A DNA stretch of 64,000 bases, taken from NCBI RefSeq assembly GCF_012911815.1, contig NZ_JAATNW010000001.1, forward strand, positions 372,001 to 436,000, given 5' to 3'. The translations under genes were made by a program, and so were the position numbers. The stretch comes from Alteromonas ponticola. GTDB taxonomy: Bacteria; Pseudomonadota; Gammaproteobacteria; Enterobacterales; Alteromonadaceae. Positions 47,043-56,250 of this stretch are shown in pieces (position 1 is the stretch's first letter; each line of letters begins with the position of its first letter). The notes beneath the pieces were generated by a model, which was not told where the DNA came from, searched no databases, and saw only the letters and a list, made by a program, of their open reading frames with translations.

Positions 47043-48248
47043 TTACTCGTTTTGTAATGCACTGGCGGGCTGTACCGACATGGCTTTGAACGCAGGGTAC
47101 AGGCTTGCTAAGACGCAAAGAATGAGAGAAAACACCATCACCCAACTAATTTGCTCCCAACGTAAGTCGATGGGAACCCCACGGCCATCATCGGCAAAGG
47201 CAATCGGTACATTGATTAAGGCCAGTAAATTATTAAGTTGGGTTGATAACAGGATCCCTAACACCCCACCTATCAGCGCACCTTTCATGCCATTAAACAC
47301 GCCGTTAAACACAAATATCCGCATTATCTGACCACGCGCCATGCCCTGCGTGCGTAAGATAGCAATATCGCCTTGTTTTTCGGTGACCACCATCACCAAT
47401 GACGATACAATATTAAATGCAGCGACCGCGATGATCAGTAGCAGCATCATAGACATCATGTTTTTTTCCATCTTGACGGCGTCGAATAAGGGTCCTTGAC
47501 GACTACGCCAGTTATCACTTTGCAGCTGTAATTCGGCTAACGCTTGCACCACCGGCTCATATTCAAAGGCATCGGCAAGAAATAACCGACTGTCACGCGC
47601 TTCTAATGGCGAGATTCGTAACAATTTCTGCAAATCATCGACATGCATAAATATGGCTTTATCATCCAGTTGCGAGCCCACATCATAAATACCGCTGATG
47701 GTAACTAAACGCTGTGCAGGCATGCGCCCGAACGGTGTATAGATACTGGCTCCTGCGACTAATAAACGTAATTTGTCCCCTATTTGCAAATCAAGCTGTA
47801 CCGCAAGTGCTCTGCCCACTATTACATGGTACGAAGCGGGCGTGAGTTGACTGAACTGTCCGCTCAGCATTTTTGACTGCACAATACTGTGTTGCTGCAT
47901 AATGTGTGGTTCGATTCCCTGCAATTGCACTCCGCGTAGTCCGCTACGCGACTGAATGACACCTTCTGACTCAAGGAAGTCCATGGAGGTTACGACCCCA
48001 GGTATAGAAGAAAACGGATATTCGCCAGTTGATTCACTGGTATTGACGACAATATGTGGAGCAATGCCTAAAACCCTGTCTTTTAATTGCCCTTCGAATC
48101 CATTCATCACGGAGACCACCACGATCAGCGCCATCACACCTAACGCGATGCCTGCCACAGAAAAACGATTTATAAAGGCAACAAAGCTTTTGTGCTTTCC
48201 AGACGTTGAGTAGCGTAGTGCAATAAAAGCAGGTAAGGAATTTAACAT
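47043..48248 (-). CDS. lolC: Lipoprotein-releasing transporter permease LolC
   Basis: From the ATG at 48246-48248 the protein has 401 residues. One TM helix near residues 22-48 (SVAGIALGVMALIVVV), a periplasmic MacB-like domain, and three C-terminal TM helices match LolC/LolE. LolC features are FDAVKMEKNMMSMML, MEKQGDIAILRTQG and the C terminus SLYPAFKAMSVQPASALQNE. It extracts lipoproteins with LolE and LolD. The lolD of this window is 46 kb away. A GTG six codons upstream, after GAGAAA, is an alternative start. Confidence 0.9.
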   Translation of the reverse strand: MLNSLPAFIALRYSTSGKHKSFVAFINRFSVAGIALGVMALIVVVSVMNGFEGQLKDRVLGIAPHIVVNTSESTGEYPFSSIPGVVTSMDFLESEGVIQSRSGLRGVQLQGIEPHIMQQHSIVQSKMLSGQFSQLTPASYHVIVGRALAVQLDLQIGDKLRLLVAGASIYTPFGRMPAQRLVTISGIYDVGSQLDDKAIFMHVDDLQKLLRISPLEARDSRLFLADAFEYEPVVQALAELQLQSDNWRSRQGPLFDAVKMEKNMMSMMLLLIIAVAAFNIVSSLVMVVTEKQGDIAILRTQGMARGQIMRIFVFNGVFNGMKGALIGGVLGILLSTQLNNLLALINVPIAFADDGRGVPIDLRWEQISWVMVFSLILCVLASLYPAFKAMSVQPASALQNE

Positions 48249-48414
48249 GGCGTTAGAAATGATCACTTTCTCAAGTCAAAGCCTATACTTATATTAATTA
48301 TCCTGCCTCAAACGAAGGCCATATAAGCGCACAGGCAACAATAGTAAACTGAATATACTACGTGTAAGCTAGCGCACTAACAAGTTGAGAAGTGAGAAGT
48401 ATCAGGTAAAGCAG

Positions 48415-49005
48415 ATGGACAACTTAACGCTGGAACAAAAAAAGGTGCAATTTGACGAGTTTTTCATGATTGCCCATCCCATAAAGATCAATATCAAATT
48501 ATTGAGTAATGACGTTGCATTGCCTGACGTTGACCAGCTCGACGAGGTTATGCCTTATGCATTTCGTATTGCCAATGAAATGTCCACGGTACAGTCACAA
48601 GCACTCAGACCATTACGCGGGCTAAGCGATCATGCCTCTGACCTGGTAGATTACCTTAATCTACAGACGCGCAAAATCGATTTAATGATGTCATATATTC
48701 TGCAACAACAGGATGAGCCAGACACCCGCTTTGAAGCGGTTAAATTTGGTGGCGGCGGTCTGGTCACCCATCATCATACTGACATTCCGGTTGGCACCAA
48801 TGCCGAATTAAAATTGTTTTTAACTGAAGAGGCAGCGGCTATTTTCTGCTACGGTGAAGTTATTACTTGTCAGCAGGCTGAAGATGAATACCATATAGCG
48901 TTCATCTTTAATCGTATCCGGGAAGAAGACCAGGAGTTATTAGTCAGAGCGAGCCTGCATCTGCAAACACAGCAATTGCGTAAACGCTCGCAGCAGCGGA
49001 ATTAA
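48415..49005 (+). CDS. PilZ-like protein upstream of mfd
   Basis: The ATG at 48415 follows CAGGT and gives 196 residues. The N-terminal half is helical and the C-terminal half resembles a PilZ barrel (VKFGGGGLVTHHHTDIPVGTNAELKLFL). The usual RxxxR motif is not clear and the DxSxxG motif is degenerate (FGGGG), so c-di-GMP binding is uncertain. The same position, beside mfd and the lol genes, is held by a PilZ protein in Vibrio cholerae. It lies between divergent lolC and mfd. Confidence 0.6.
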   Translation: MDNLTLEQKKVQFDEFFMIAHPIKINIKLLSNDVALPDVDQLDEVMPYAFRIANEMSTVQSQALRPLRGLSDHASDLVDYLNLQTRKIDLMMSYILQQQDEPDTRFEAVKFGGGGLVTHHHTDIPVGTNAELKLFLTEEAAAIFCYGEVITCQQAEDEYHIAFIFNRIREEDQELLVRASLHLQTQQLRKRSQQRN

Positions 49006-49068
49006 AATTACTATTCGCGCTGATTAAGCTTCAAACCACACGATACCACTAACTTGTAACAGGGTGAC

Positions 49069-52000
49069 ATGACTGCCTCACGTAATTCGCTTCCTTTACC
49101 TAAAATCAAGTCACAGGCCAGAATCGGCGACCACCAGCAATGGGGGCAGTTGACCAGCAGCAGTCGGGCGATGGTGGTCGGTCAGGCATATACCCAACAT
49201 GATGGCCCCCTGCTGGTGTTAACTGCTGATACCCCATCGGCAATGAAGCTGGAGCGGGAACTGCGCTTTTTTCTAAACGATGAGTCGGCGACCATCACGT
49301 TGTTCCCTGATTGGGAAACCCTCCCCTACGACGCATTTTCACCCCATCAGGATATTGTTTCGCAACGATTGGAAACCCTTTTTTACCTGTCGAATAAAGC
49401 GAAAGGCATTTTTATTGTTCCGGTAAACACACTGATGCAACGCCTTGCACCTACCGATTATCTGAACAAATACCTGTTAATGCTTAACAAGGGTGAGTCG
49501 CTCGACCGCGACAATTTCAGAAGGCGACTTGAGCAAGCGGGTTATCTACACGTAAATCAGGTGATGAGCCACAGTGAGTTTTCGATCCGTGGCAGCATCA
49601 TCGATTTATTTCCGATGGGCAGCAGTAAACCTTATCGTATCGATCTGTTCGATGACGAAATTGACTCTATTCGCTATTTTGATCCTGATAGCCAGCGCTC
49701 AAGCAAAGAGGTCAGCGAGATCCGTTTGCTCCCAGCGCGTGAATTCCCTACAGACAAAGACGCCTTATCCTTATTCAGACAGCAATTTCTGACCCGGTTT
49801 GATGCCAGTAATGCGCGCGAATCCATTTTCTATCAGGTCAATAAAGGAACCTTACCAAGCGGTATTGAATATTATCTGCCGTTGTTTTTTGAACACACGG
49901 CAACCCTGTTCGACTACCTGCACCCACAATTTGTGGTGTTTTTAAACGGGGATATTTTCAAAGCCAGTGAAACCCATTGGGATGACATTTGCGAACGCTA
50001 CGAACAGTTGCGTTATGACTTAACCCGTCCGCTGCTTCCGCCAGAAGACGTCTTTATACCGGTTAACGAACTCTTCGAAGAAATTAAAAAATGGCCGCGG
50101 GTGACCTTGCAAAGCGAGTCGCTCGCCGATAAATCGGGTCATTATAATGCCGGGTTTTCAACGCTCACCGACATCGCCTTTGAACCGCAAAAGAAACACC
50201 CCGCAGAACGGCTGAAAAGACTGCTGGAAGAAACCCAGGCCCAAGATGACCGCGTGCTCTTTTGTGCAGAATCTCAAGGTAGACGGGAAAATTTGTTAAC
50301 CCTGCTGGCCAAGGCAGGCATTCGTCCAAAAGCAGTATCGGGATTCAACGATTTTGTTAACGGCGATGACTTAATTGGCATTACAGTTGGTCAGGTTGAG
50401 AACAGTTTTATCTGGCAAACACCCAAACAGCGTATTTTGGTGATCACTGAATCGGAGCTGCTGGGTCATAAAGTCAGCCAGCGGCGCTTACGTGAAAAGC
50501 GCGCCGCAACGGATGAAAACGCGGTCATTCGTAACCTGGCAGAACTCTCCATTGGCCAGCCTGTGGTTCATCTTGATCACGGGGTTGGGCGCTATTTGGG
50601 ATTGCAAACCCTGGATGCCGGAGGGGTCACTACCGAGTATCTGTGTATCGAATATGCCAAACAGGCGAAATTATATGTGCCTGTGGCCTCACTACACCTG
50701 ATTGCCCGCTATACCGGTGGTGATGTAGACCATGCTCCCATCAATTCACTGGGCTCTGATGCCTGGAGCAAAGCCAAACAAAAGGCCGCAGAAAAAGTAC
50801 GCGATGTCGCTGCCGAATTACTCGATGTTTATGCCAAACGGGCGTCTAAACCGGGCTATGCGTATCCCATTAACTGGGATGAATACCTTTCTTTTGCTGA
50901 CAGTTTTCCGTTTGAAGAAACCCCGGATCAGCAACAGGCGATCACCTCGGTTATTCAGGACATGGGTAACCCGCAGGCAATGGACAGATTGGTGTGTGGT
51001 GACGTTGGTTTTGGTAAAACCGAAGTGGCGATGCGCGCCGCTTTCCTGGCGGCCAATCAGGGTAAACAGGTGGCGATTCTGGTTCCCACTACCCTGCTCG
51101 CCCAGCAACATTATGACAACTTTGTCGACCGCTTTGCCAACTGGCCATTCAACATTCAGGTCATGAGTCGGTTTGTTAGTGCTAAAGGGCAAAAAGAGGT
51201 GGTTGATAACATTAGTCAGGGCAAGGTAGATATAGTTGTGGGAACACATAAGTTGCTGCAAAACGATATCAAGTTTGCTGATTTGGGTCTGGTGATTATC
51301 GATGAGGAACATCGATTCGGCGTGCGTCAGAAGGAAAAATTCAAGTCGTTGCGTGCTGATGTCGACATTTTAACCCTCACCGCAACGCCCATCCCACGCA
51401 CGCTCAATATGGCGCTCTCGGGAATGCGCGACTTATCCATCATCGCCACCCCGCCGGCGAAGCGGCTATCCATTAAAACGTTTGTGCAACAACGCAATAA
51501 AGCGACCATTCGTGAAGCCATCATGCGTGAAATTTTGCGCGGCGGTCAGGTTTACTTCTTACACAACGAAGTTGATACTATTGCGAAAACCGCGGAAGAA
51601 ATTGCAGAAATCGTACCTGAAGCACGCATTGCTATCGGTCATGGGCAAATGCGCGAACGTGAACTGGAACAGGTGATGAGTGATTTTTATCACCAGCGGT
51701 ACAACGTACTGGTGTGCACTACCATCATTGAAACCGGAATCGATGTACCCACCGCCAACACCATTATTATGGATCGCGCCGACCATCTGGGTTTGGCGCA
51801 GCTGCATCAACTGCGCGGACGGGTGGGACGCTCGCACCATCAGGCTTACGCTTATTTATTAACCCCGCATCCGAAACGGATGACCAAAGATGCGGCAAAA
51901 CGCCTTGATGCCATAGCCGCGTTGGAAGATTTGGGCGCAGGTTTTGCGTTGGCTACCCACGACCTGGAAATCCGTGGCGCGGGCGAATTACTAGGTGAAG

Positions 52001-52563
52001 GCCAGTCAGGTCAGATTGTCAGCATAGGATTCAGCTTATACATGGACATGTTAGATCAGGCTGTTACCGCGCTGAAAGAAGGGCGTGAACCCACCCTCAA
52101 CGATACGCTTTCCAGACAAACCGAAATAGAGCTGCGCATTCCCGCATTGTTACCTGAAGATTACATAGCTGATGTTAATACGCGACTTTCGCTGTACAAG
52201 CAGCTAGCCAGCTGCGATACAAAAACAGAGATCGATGAGTTCCAGATTGAGTGCATCGACCGCTTTGGCTTGCTACCCGATGCTGCGAAGAATTTAATTG
52301 CAGTGGCCGAATTAAAACTGATCGCAAAAGATTTAGGTATCCTTAAGATGGATATGACCAGCGTTGGTGGTACTATTGAATTTAGCGAAAATGCCAAAGT
52401 CGACCCGGGATTCATTATCAGGTTAGTGCAAACACAATCCGACACATTTAAGTTTGAGGGAAGCCAAAAATTGAGAGTTGTTAAACAAACGGAGTCTGCC
52501 AAAGCAAGGTTGACGTTTGTCAGCGAGTTGCTGGAGTCATTCGCCAAGGGAACCAAAAAATAA
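49069..52563 (+). CDS. mfd: Transcription-repair coupling factor Mfd
   Basis: The 1164-residue protein has the UvrB-like N-terminal module (1-350), the RNA polymerase interaction domain near 490-560 ([12 protein letters not shown]), and the RecG-like helicase with Walker [20 protein letters not shown] box IIDEEHRFG, and [17 protein letters not shown]7 C-terminal domain follows. It removes stalled RNA polymerase and recruits UvrA. It begins after AGGGTGAC. Its stop overlaps the csiV start by one base (TAATG), so translation is coupled. Confidence 0.97.
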   Translation: MTASRNSLPLPKIKSQARIGDHQQWGQLTSSSRAMVVGQAYTQHDGPLLVLTADTPSAMKLERELRFFLNDESATITLFPDWETLPYDAFSPHQDIVSQRLETLFYLSNKAKGIFIVPVNTLMQRLAPTDYLNKYLLMLNKGESLDRDNFRRRLEQAGYLHVNQVMSHSEFSIRGSIIDLFPMGSSKPYRIDLFDDEIDSIRYFDPDSQRSSKEVSEIRLLPAREFPTDKDALSLFRQQFLTRFDASNARESIFYQVNKGTLPSGIEYYLPLFFEHTATLFDYLHPQFVVFLNGDIFKASETHWDDICERYEQLRYDLTRPLLPPEDVFIPVNELFEEIKKWPRVTLQSESLADKSGHYNAGFSTLTDIAFEPQKKHPAERLKRLLEETQAQDDRVLFCAESQGRRENLLTLLAKAGIRPKAVSGFNDFVNGDDLIGITVGQVENSFIWQTPKQRILVITESELLGHKVSQRRLREKRAATDENAVIRNLAELSIGQPVVHLDHGVGRYLGLQTLDAGGVTTEYLCIEYAKQAKLYVPVASLHLIARYTGGDVDHAPINSLGSDAWSKAKQKAAEKVRDVAAELLDVYAKRASKPGYAYPINWDEYLSFADSFPFEETPDQQQAITSVIQDMGNPQAMDRLVCGDVGFGKTEVAMRAAFLAANQGKQVAILVPTTLLAQQHYDNFVDRFANWPFNIQVMSRFVSAKGQKEVVDNISQGKVDIVVGTHKLLQNDIKFADLGLVIIDEEHRFGVRQKEKFKSLRADVDILTLTATPIPRTLNMALSGMRDLSIIATPPAKRLSIKTFVQQRNKATIREAIMREILRGGQVYFLHNEVDTIAKTAEEIAEIVPEARIAIGHGQMRERELEQVMSDFYHQRYNVLVCTTIIETGIDVPTANTIIMDRADHLGLAQLHQLRGRVGRSHHQAYAYLLTPHPKRMTKDAAKRLDAIAALEDLGAGFALATHDLEIRGAGELLGEGQSGQIVSIGFSLYMDMLDQAVTALKEGREPTLNDTLSRQTEIELRIPALLPEDYIADVNTRLSLYKQLASCDTKTEIDEFQIECIDRFGLLPDAAKNLIAVAELKLIAKDLGILKMDMTSVGGTIEFSENAKVDPGFIIRLVQTQSDTFKFEGSQKLRVVKQTESAKARLTFVSELLESFAKGTKK

Positions 52564-53924
52564 TGATATTTCGATGTTTGTTGGCGTGTTTTCTCGTTTC
52601 TGGCTTCGCTCACGCGCAATCTGACGACCAATGGTGGTTTGATGTCGAAGTCATTTTATTCGACCGTTCAGTGTCACTGACTGAACTTGATGAGCAATTC
52701 GCGTTATCTGATAATTTACGTCCTGTTGCAACGGAGCTGGACGTCATAACTGACCTGCTGCATCCAGACATTAGTGGATTAAAACAAAGCCTGCCTATTT
52801 GCGGGATACCTCACCCCCTTTATCTTTCAGAGCCGCCAACGCTTGAGTCTATTTTACAAAGCCATCAGGCGTGGGAATTACGCAACCAGCAAGGCAATTC
52901 GTCGCATGAGGAGACTGTCCAAGACGTCCCATCGGCAAATCCATCTGGGTTGACCGCAGCCCCCTATTCTGATGCAAGCTCAAATGATTATTTCAGACAG
53001 CAAAATAGCCAGGCGCTACCTGCTGTAAAGCCAGAGCCAGTTGATGTGTCAGACCAGGAGATTGCGCGTTTATGGCTTGAAAACGCTCTGCCTCCTATGC
53101 CTGCCAGCCCCCGCGTTACAGCGATGCAATTTTGTCGTGAAGAAACCCCCTGGCTATCATGGGAAAAGGGCAAGTGGAAATGGCATCGTGAGAACAATTC
53201 GATCCCCTACCCGGATGAAATCAAAATTGAACTGTCCGGCAGTGAAAAGCCACACGCCCGATTTGCCCGAATTCTGCCAGAGTCGGCGCGTGAACTGAGT
53301 AAACTGTCTCAGCAGATTCGCCAGACACGCGGTCTGAACAGATTACTGCATATGACATGGCGACAGCAGGTCAGGTTTGGTCAAAATAAAGCGGAAAAAG
53401 TCAGATTGTTTGCCGGTAATGATTACGCCGCCCAGTTCACTCTCACCGGTGATGAAATTAACGATGATTTAGATGATTCAGGCTCGCCCACGGGAAGACT
53501 TGCAGATAGCAGTCAGAATGACGTGTTCAACCATCTTGAGCAACAACTGGCGAATCCCAGACCAGTCCCATTTGCCAGTATGATGGCCGCGGTTAAAGAT
53601 AATGAACGCAAGGCTAAACAAGGTGTCACTGATAAGTCTGCTTTCGCTCATATTCCCATTTGGAAACTAGACGGGTACATGAAAGTGTATCTTAAGTATA
53701 TCAACCGCGTGCCTTATCTTCATATTGAAAGCGAGTTGTTGTATCGCCAGCCGGTTCCGTTAAATACCGAGGAACAAACCGACAATCCAGAGTATAGGTT
53801 GGTGTCTGTCCCTTTCCAACAAATGCGTCGCGTCATCAGCCAGCAGATTCATTATTTCGATCATCCCTTATTCGGTATGATTGTGCAGATAAGACGCCAT
53901 CAACTTCCAATGGATGACAACTAG
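52563..53924 (+). CDS. csiV: CsiV-family periplasmic peptidoglycan-associated protein
   Basis: The 453-residue protein has a signal peptide (1-18, ending AHA) and the family opening WWFDVEVILFDRS. A low-complexity middle (about 120-165) is followed by a conserved C-terminal domain (IWKLDGYMKVYLKYINRVPYLHIES). CsiV is needed for activity of the LpoA/PBP1A-type cell-wall synthase in Vibrio, from memory. It directly follows mfd and precedes the adenosyltransferase by two bases. Confidence 0.75.
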   Translation: MIFRCLLACFLVSGFAHAQSDDQWWFDVEVILFDRSVSLTELDEQFALSDNLRPVATELDVITDLLHPDISGLKQSLPICGIPHPLYLSEPPTLESILQSHQAWELRNQQGNSSHEETVQDVPSANPSGLTAAPYSDASSNDYFRQQNSQALPAVKPEPVDVSDQEIARLWLENALPPMPASPRVTAMQFCREETPWLSWEKGKWKWHRENNSIPYPDEIKIELSGSEKPHARFARILPESARELSKLSQQIRQTRGLNRLLHMTWRQQVRFGQNKAEKVRLFAGNDYAAQFTLTGDEINDDLDDSGSPTGRLADSSQNDVFNHLEQQLANPRPVPFASMMAAVKDNERKAKQGVTDKSAFAHIPIWKLDGYMKVYLKYINRVPYLHIESELLYRQPVPLNTEEQTDNPEYRLVSVPFQQMRRVISQQIHYFDHPLFGMIVQIRRHQLPMDDN

Positions 53925-53926
53925 TC

Positions 53927-54454
53927 ATGGTTAAAATTTACACCAAAAAAGGCGACGCTGGACAGACTCAGATATACCTGAGTAAAGCCGAGCGCGTGGC
54001 GAAGTCAGATGAAATTCTGCAGGTCTATGGCGATCTGGATGAACTGAATTGTCACATCGGCTTGTTGATCAGTGTGAGCAAGGCACCGAATCGGTTACTG
54101 TCGACGATCCAGAATCAGTTATTTGAGGTCGGATTTGCCATCTCAGCAACCACGTCCCTCACAGCGGAGGATGTGTCTGCGATTGAGAATGAAATTGATC
54201 ATCTCAGTAGGCGCTTAGCTGAGCAACGTTCATTTATTCTGCCTGGTGGAACCACTGCTGCTTCGCAAAGTCATGTATGCCGGGCAGTATGCCGTCGCGC
54301 CGAGCGGGCTCTGGTAACACTGAGTGAACAGCATCAGGTCCCCGCTGTCATATTGCAGTTTATTAATCGGCTTTCAGACTACTTTTTCGTACTGGCTCGC
54401 TATGAGAATGCCATAAGCGGAGTAGACGATATTGAAAAAGTGGCTCGCCAATAA
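53927..54454 (+). CDS. Cob(I)alamin adenosyltransferase, PduO-type
   Basis: The 175-residue protein has the family signatures KIYTKKGDAGQT near the N terminus, VYGDLDELN, FILPGGTTAASQSHVCRAVCRRAER and FINRLSDYFFVLARY. It moves adenosyl from ATP to cob(I)alamin, making adenosylcobalamin. It starts two bases after csiV, so it is translated from the mfd transcript. Note a Tyr replacing Thr in DAGQTQIYL, a small departure. Confidence 0.9.
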   Translation: MVKIYTKKGDAGQTQIYLSKAERVAKSDEILQVYGDLDELNCHIGLLISVSKAPNRLLSTIQNQLFEVGFAISATTSLTAEDVSAIENEIDHLSRRLAEQRSFILPGGTTAASQSHVCRAVCRRAERALVTLSEQHQVPAVILQFINRLSDYFFVLARYENAISGVDDIEKVARQ

Positions 54455-54555
54455 GCAACTGCGTTTTTAAATTAATTATTTTCTGACTGCTACAACTTTC
54501 ACGATACTGGCTGCGACTTAGTTAATAGCTTGAATTAACGTGAACAGGAATAATC

Positions 54556-55110
54556 ATGATGAAATTGAATAAAATTGCAGTTGTAGCATCTGTAGTCGCG
54601 GCATTTACTACCCATCTATCTCTGGCCAATAATGGTGAGTATCACCTGATAGCTTACGATGATTGTAACGTGGTAGCAGATCAAACATTGACTCAAAGCC
54701 AGATCGAGGCGTACCTGGCGCTCAAAGACTCTGAAGACAGAATGCAAACCATTTCTGCGCCAATCCATTTAATTCAAGGCGATATTGACAATTTTACCGC
54801 GCAGATAGGCGAACTCACTGATCGCGCTATCCAGGATAGTGGTAACGAATTATACATCGACAAAGCCTTATTGCGTGAACAGGAGGCCCTTACTAAAGAG
54901 CTGGAGTCCCTGATAGAGTCTCATGAGGCAGACTTTGCCGCGCTGGAAAAAGAGGGGCGCCTCATTGAAGAAAGAGCCAAAGCGTTTGAGAAGCAAATTC
55001 AGCCGTTCCTGAAAGGCGTCAATCACGACTTCGTACGTATTATCGGGCCGGACACAGGTAACGAAAAATACTCGTGTAAAGACAAAAATATTGCCATGTT
55101 CAGTCTGTAA
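54556..55110 (+). CDS. Exported coiled-coil protein of unknown function
   Basis: The ATG at 54556 follows ACAGGAATAATC. The 184-residue protein has a signal peptide (1-24, ending SLAN). The mature part is mainly Glu-rich coiled coil (about 60-145). Two Cys (DDCNVV and YSCKD) near opposite ends could form a disulfide. I recognise no family. It probably resides in the periplasm. Confidence 0.7.
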   Translation: MMKLNKIAVVASVVAAFTTHLSLANNGEYHLIAYDDCNVVADQTLTQSQIEAYLALKDSEDRMQTISAPIHLIQGDIDNFTAQIGELTDRAIQDSGNELYIDKALLREQEALTKELESLIESHEADFAALEKEGRLIEERAKAFEKQIQPFLKGVNHDFVRIIGPDTGNEKYSCKDKNIAMFSL

Positions 55111-55122
55111 AACACACCAAGT

Positions 55123-55154
55123 GGGGCAAGGCTGGTTGAGTTCTCCTTTGCCCC
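55123..55154. terminator. Hairpin between converging genes, possible terminator
   Basis: GGGGCAAGG pairs with CCTTTGCCCC around a 13-base loop, with one bulge. The T-tracts on either side are weak. Confidence 0.45.
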
Positions 55155-55167
55155 GACCTATTGGTTT

Positions 55168-56172
55168 TTAATTACTAGTCTGTTTAAACGTATTCAGGGT
55201 ATGAACCGCTGCTTCGTACAGCGCCTGGCTGTTTTTAGGCAGGTTTCGATGTATGAGCTGACTTAATCGTGGATTACCAATATAGCTATGCGACAGGTTA
55301 TCTAGAATATGCACGGCACCTGCCTGATTATTGCACGCCAGGATCATATCGCAACCTGCACGCAGGGCAGCCTGACCTCGCTGGCAATAGTCGCCTGCGA
55401 CACGCGCACCTTCCATCGATAGGTCGTCTGAAAAGATCACGCCTTTAAAGCCAAATTGCTGACGCAGCAGGCTCTTTAGCCAGTAAGAAGAAAAACCCGC
55501 CGGCTCTTTGTCGACGGATGAATAGATGACGTGAGCCGGCATAATGGCATCAAGCAAATTCTCGCTAATACAGGTTTTAAACACTGCCGTATCGTTTTCT
55601 AATATTTCGCTTAGTGGACGATCATCAACCGGGACAGCGATGTGTGAGTCGGCCTCGACGCTGCCATGACCGGGAAAATGTTTCCCCGTTGTAGGCATAT
55701 TGATTAACCGCATACCCACCAAGAGTTCTCTTGCCAGCACCGTGACTTCATCCACGTTGTCTGCCAGCCCGCGATCCCCGATCACATTTGAGATGCCGTT
55801 AATATCCAATACGGGGGCAAAACTAAAATCAATGTTCATTGATTTTAGCTCATAGGCCATAATCACGCCGCACGCTTTAGCAAGCTGCCCCGCTTCCTGG
55901 ATAGAACGGGTAAGCTCACTTAATTTGCCCATTGCGGGCAGATGAGTGAACCCTTGCTTGAAACGTTGCACGCGGCCACCTTCGTGATCAACAGCAATAA
56001 CCACCTGAGTCGCGGTGGCTGCACGAATCTGGCGAATTAATTCCTGGAGCTGAGAAACGTCGTGATAGTTACGCGAAAATAAAATTACCCCTCCTACCAA
56101 TGGATGAGCAATCATTTCTCGTTCTTGCGCTGTTAACAACTCTGCTGAACAGTCCATCATTAAAGGACCCAT
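55168..56172 (-). CDS. nagZ: Beta-N-acetylhexosaminidase NagZ
   Basis: The 334-residue protein is a GH3 family enzyme. The loop KHFPGHGSVEADSH carries the catalytic His, and FSDDLSMEGA the nucleophile Asp. It removes N-acetylglucosamine from muropeptides in the cytoplasm during cell-wall recycling; the released anhydro-muropeptides control AmpC induction in other species. It is monocistronic, divergent from the penicillin-acylase gene. Confidence 0.95.
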   Translation of the reverse strand: MGPLMMDCSAELLTAQEREMIAHPLVGGVILFSRNYHDVSQLQELIRQIRAATATQVVIAVDHEGGRVQRFKQGFTHLPAMGKLSELTRSIQEAGQLAKACGVIMAYELKSMNIDFSFAPVLDINGISNVIGDRGLADNVDEVTVLARELLVGMRLINMPTTGKHFPGHGSVEADSHIAVPVDDRPLSEILENDTAVFKTCISENLLDAIMPAHVIYSSVDKEPAGFSSYWLKSLLRQQFGFKGVIFSDDLSMEGARVAGDYCQRGQAALRAGCDMILACNNQAGAVHILDNLSHSYIGNPRLSQLIHRNLPKNSQALYEAAVHTLNTFKQTSN

Positions 56173-56250
56173 CTCTTACCTCTTTAAAAAAGATTCTTCT
56201 CATCACGTAACGTGTTGGTTAGGATAGTTTAAAAAATGGGAGTTTAACAC

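Noticed and set aside
46954..47145. 64-residue N-terminal extension of the phosphoribosyltransferase
   Set aside because: It overlaps lolC and has no similarity to the family; the ATG at 46953 begins the recognisable protein.
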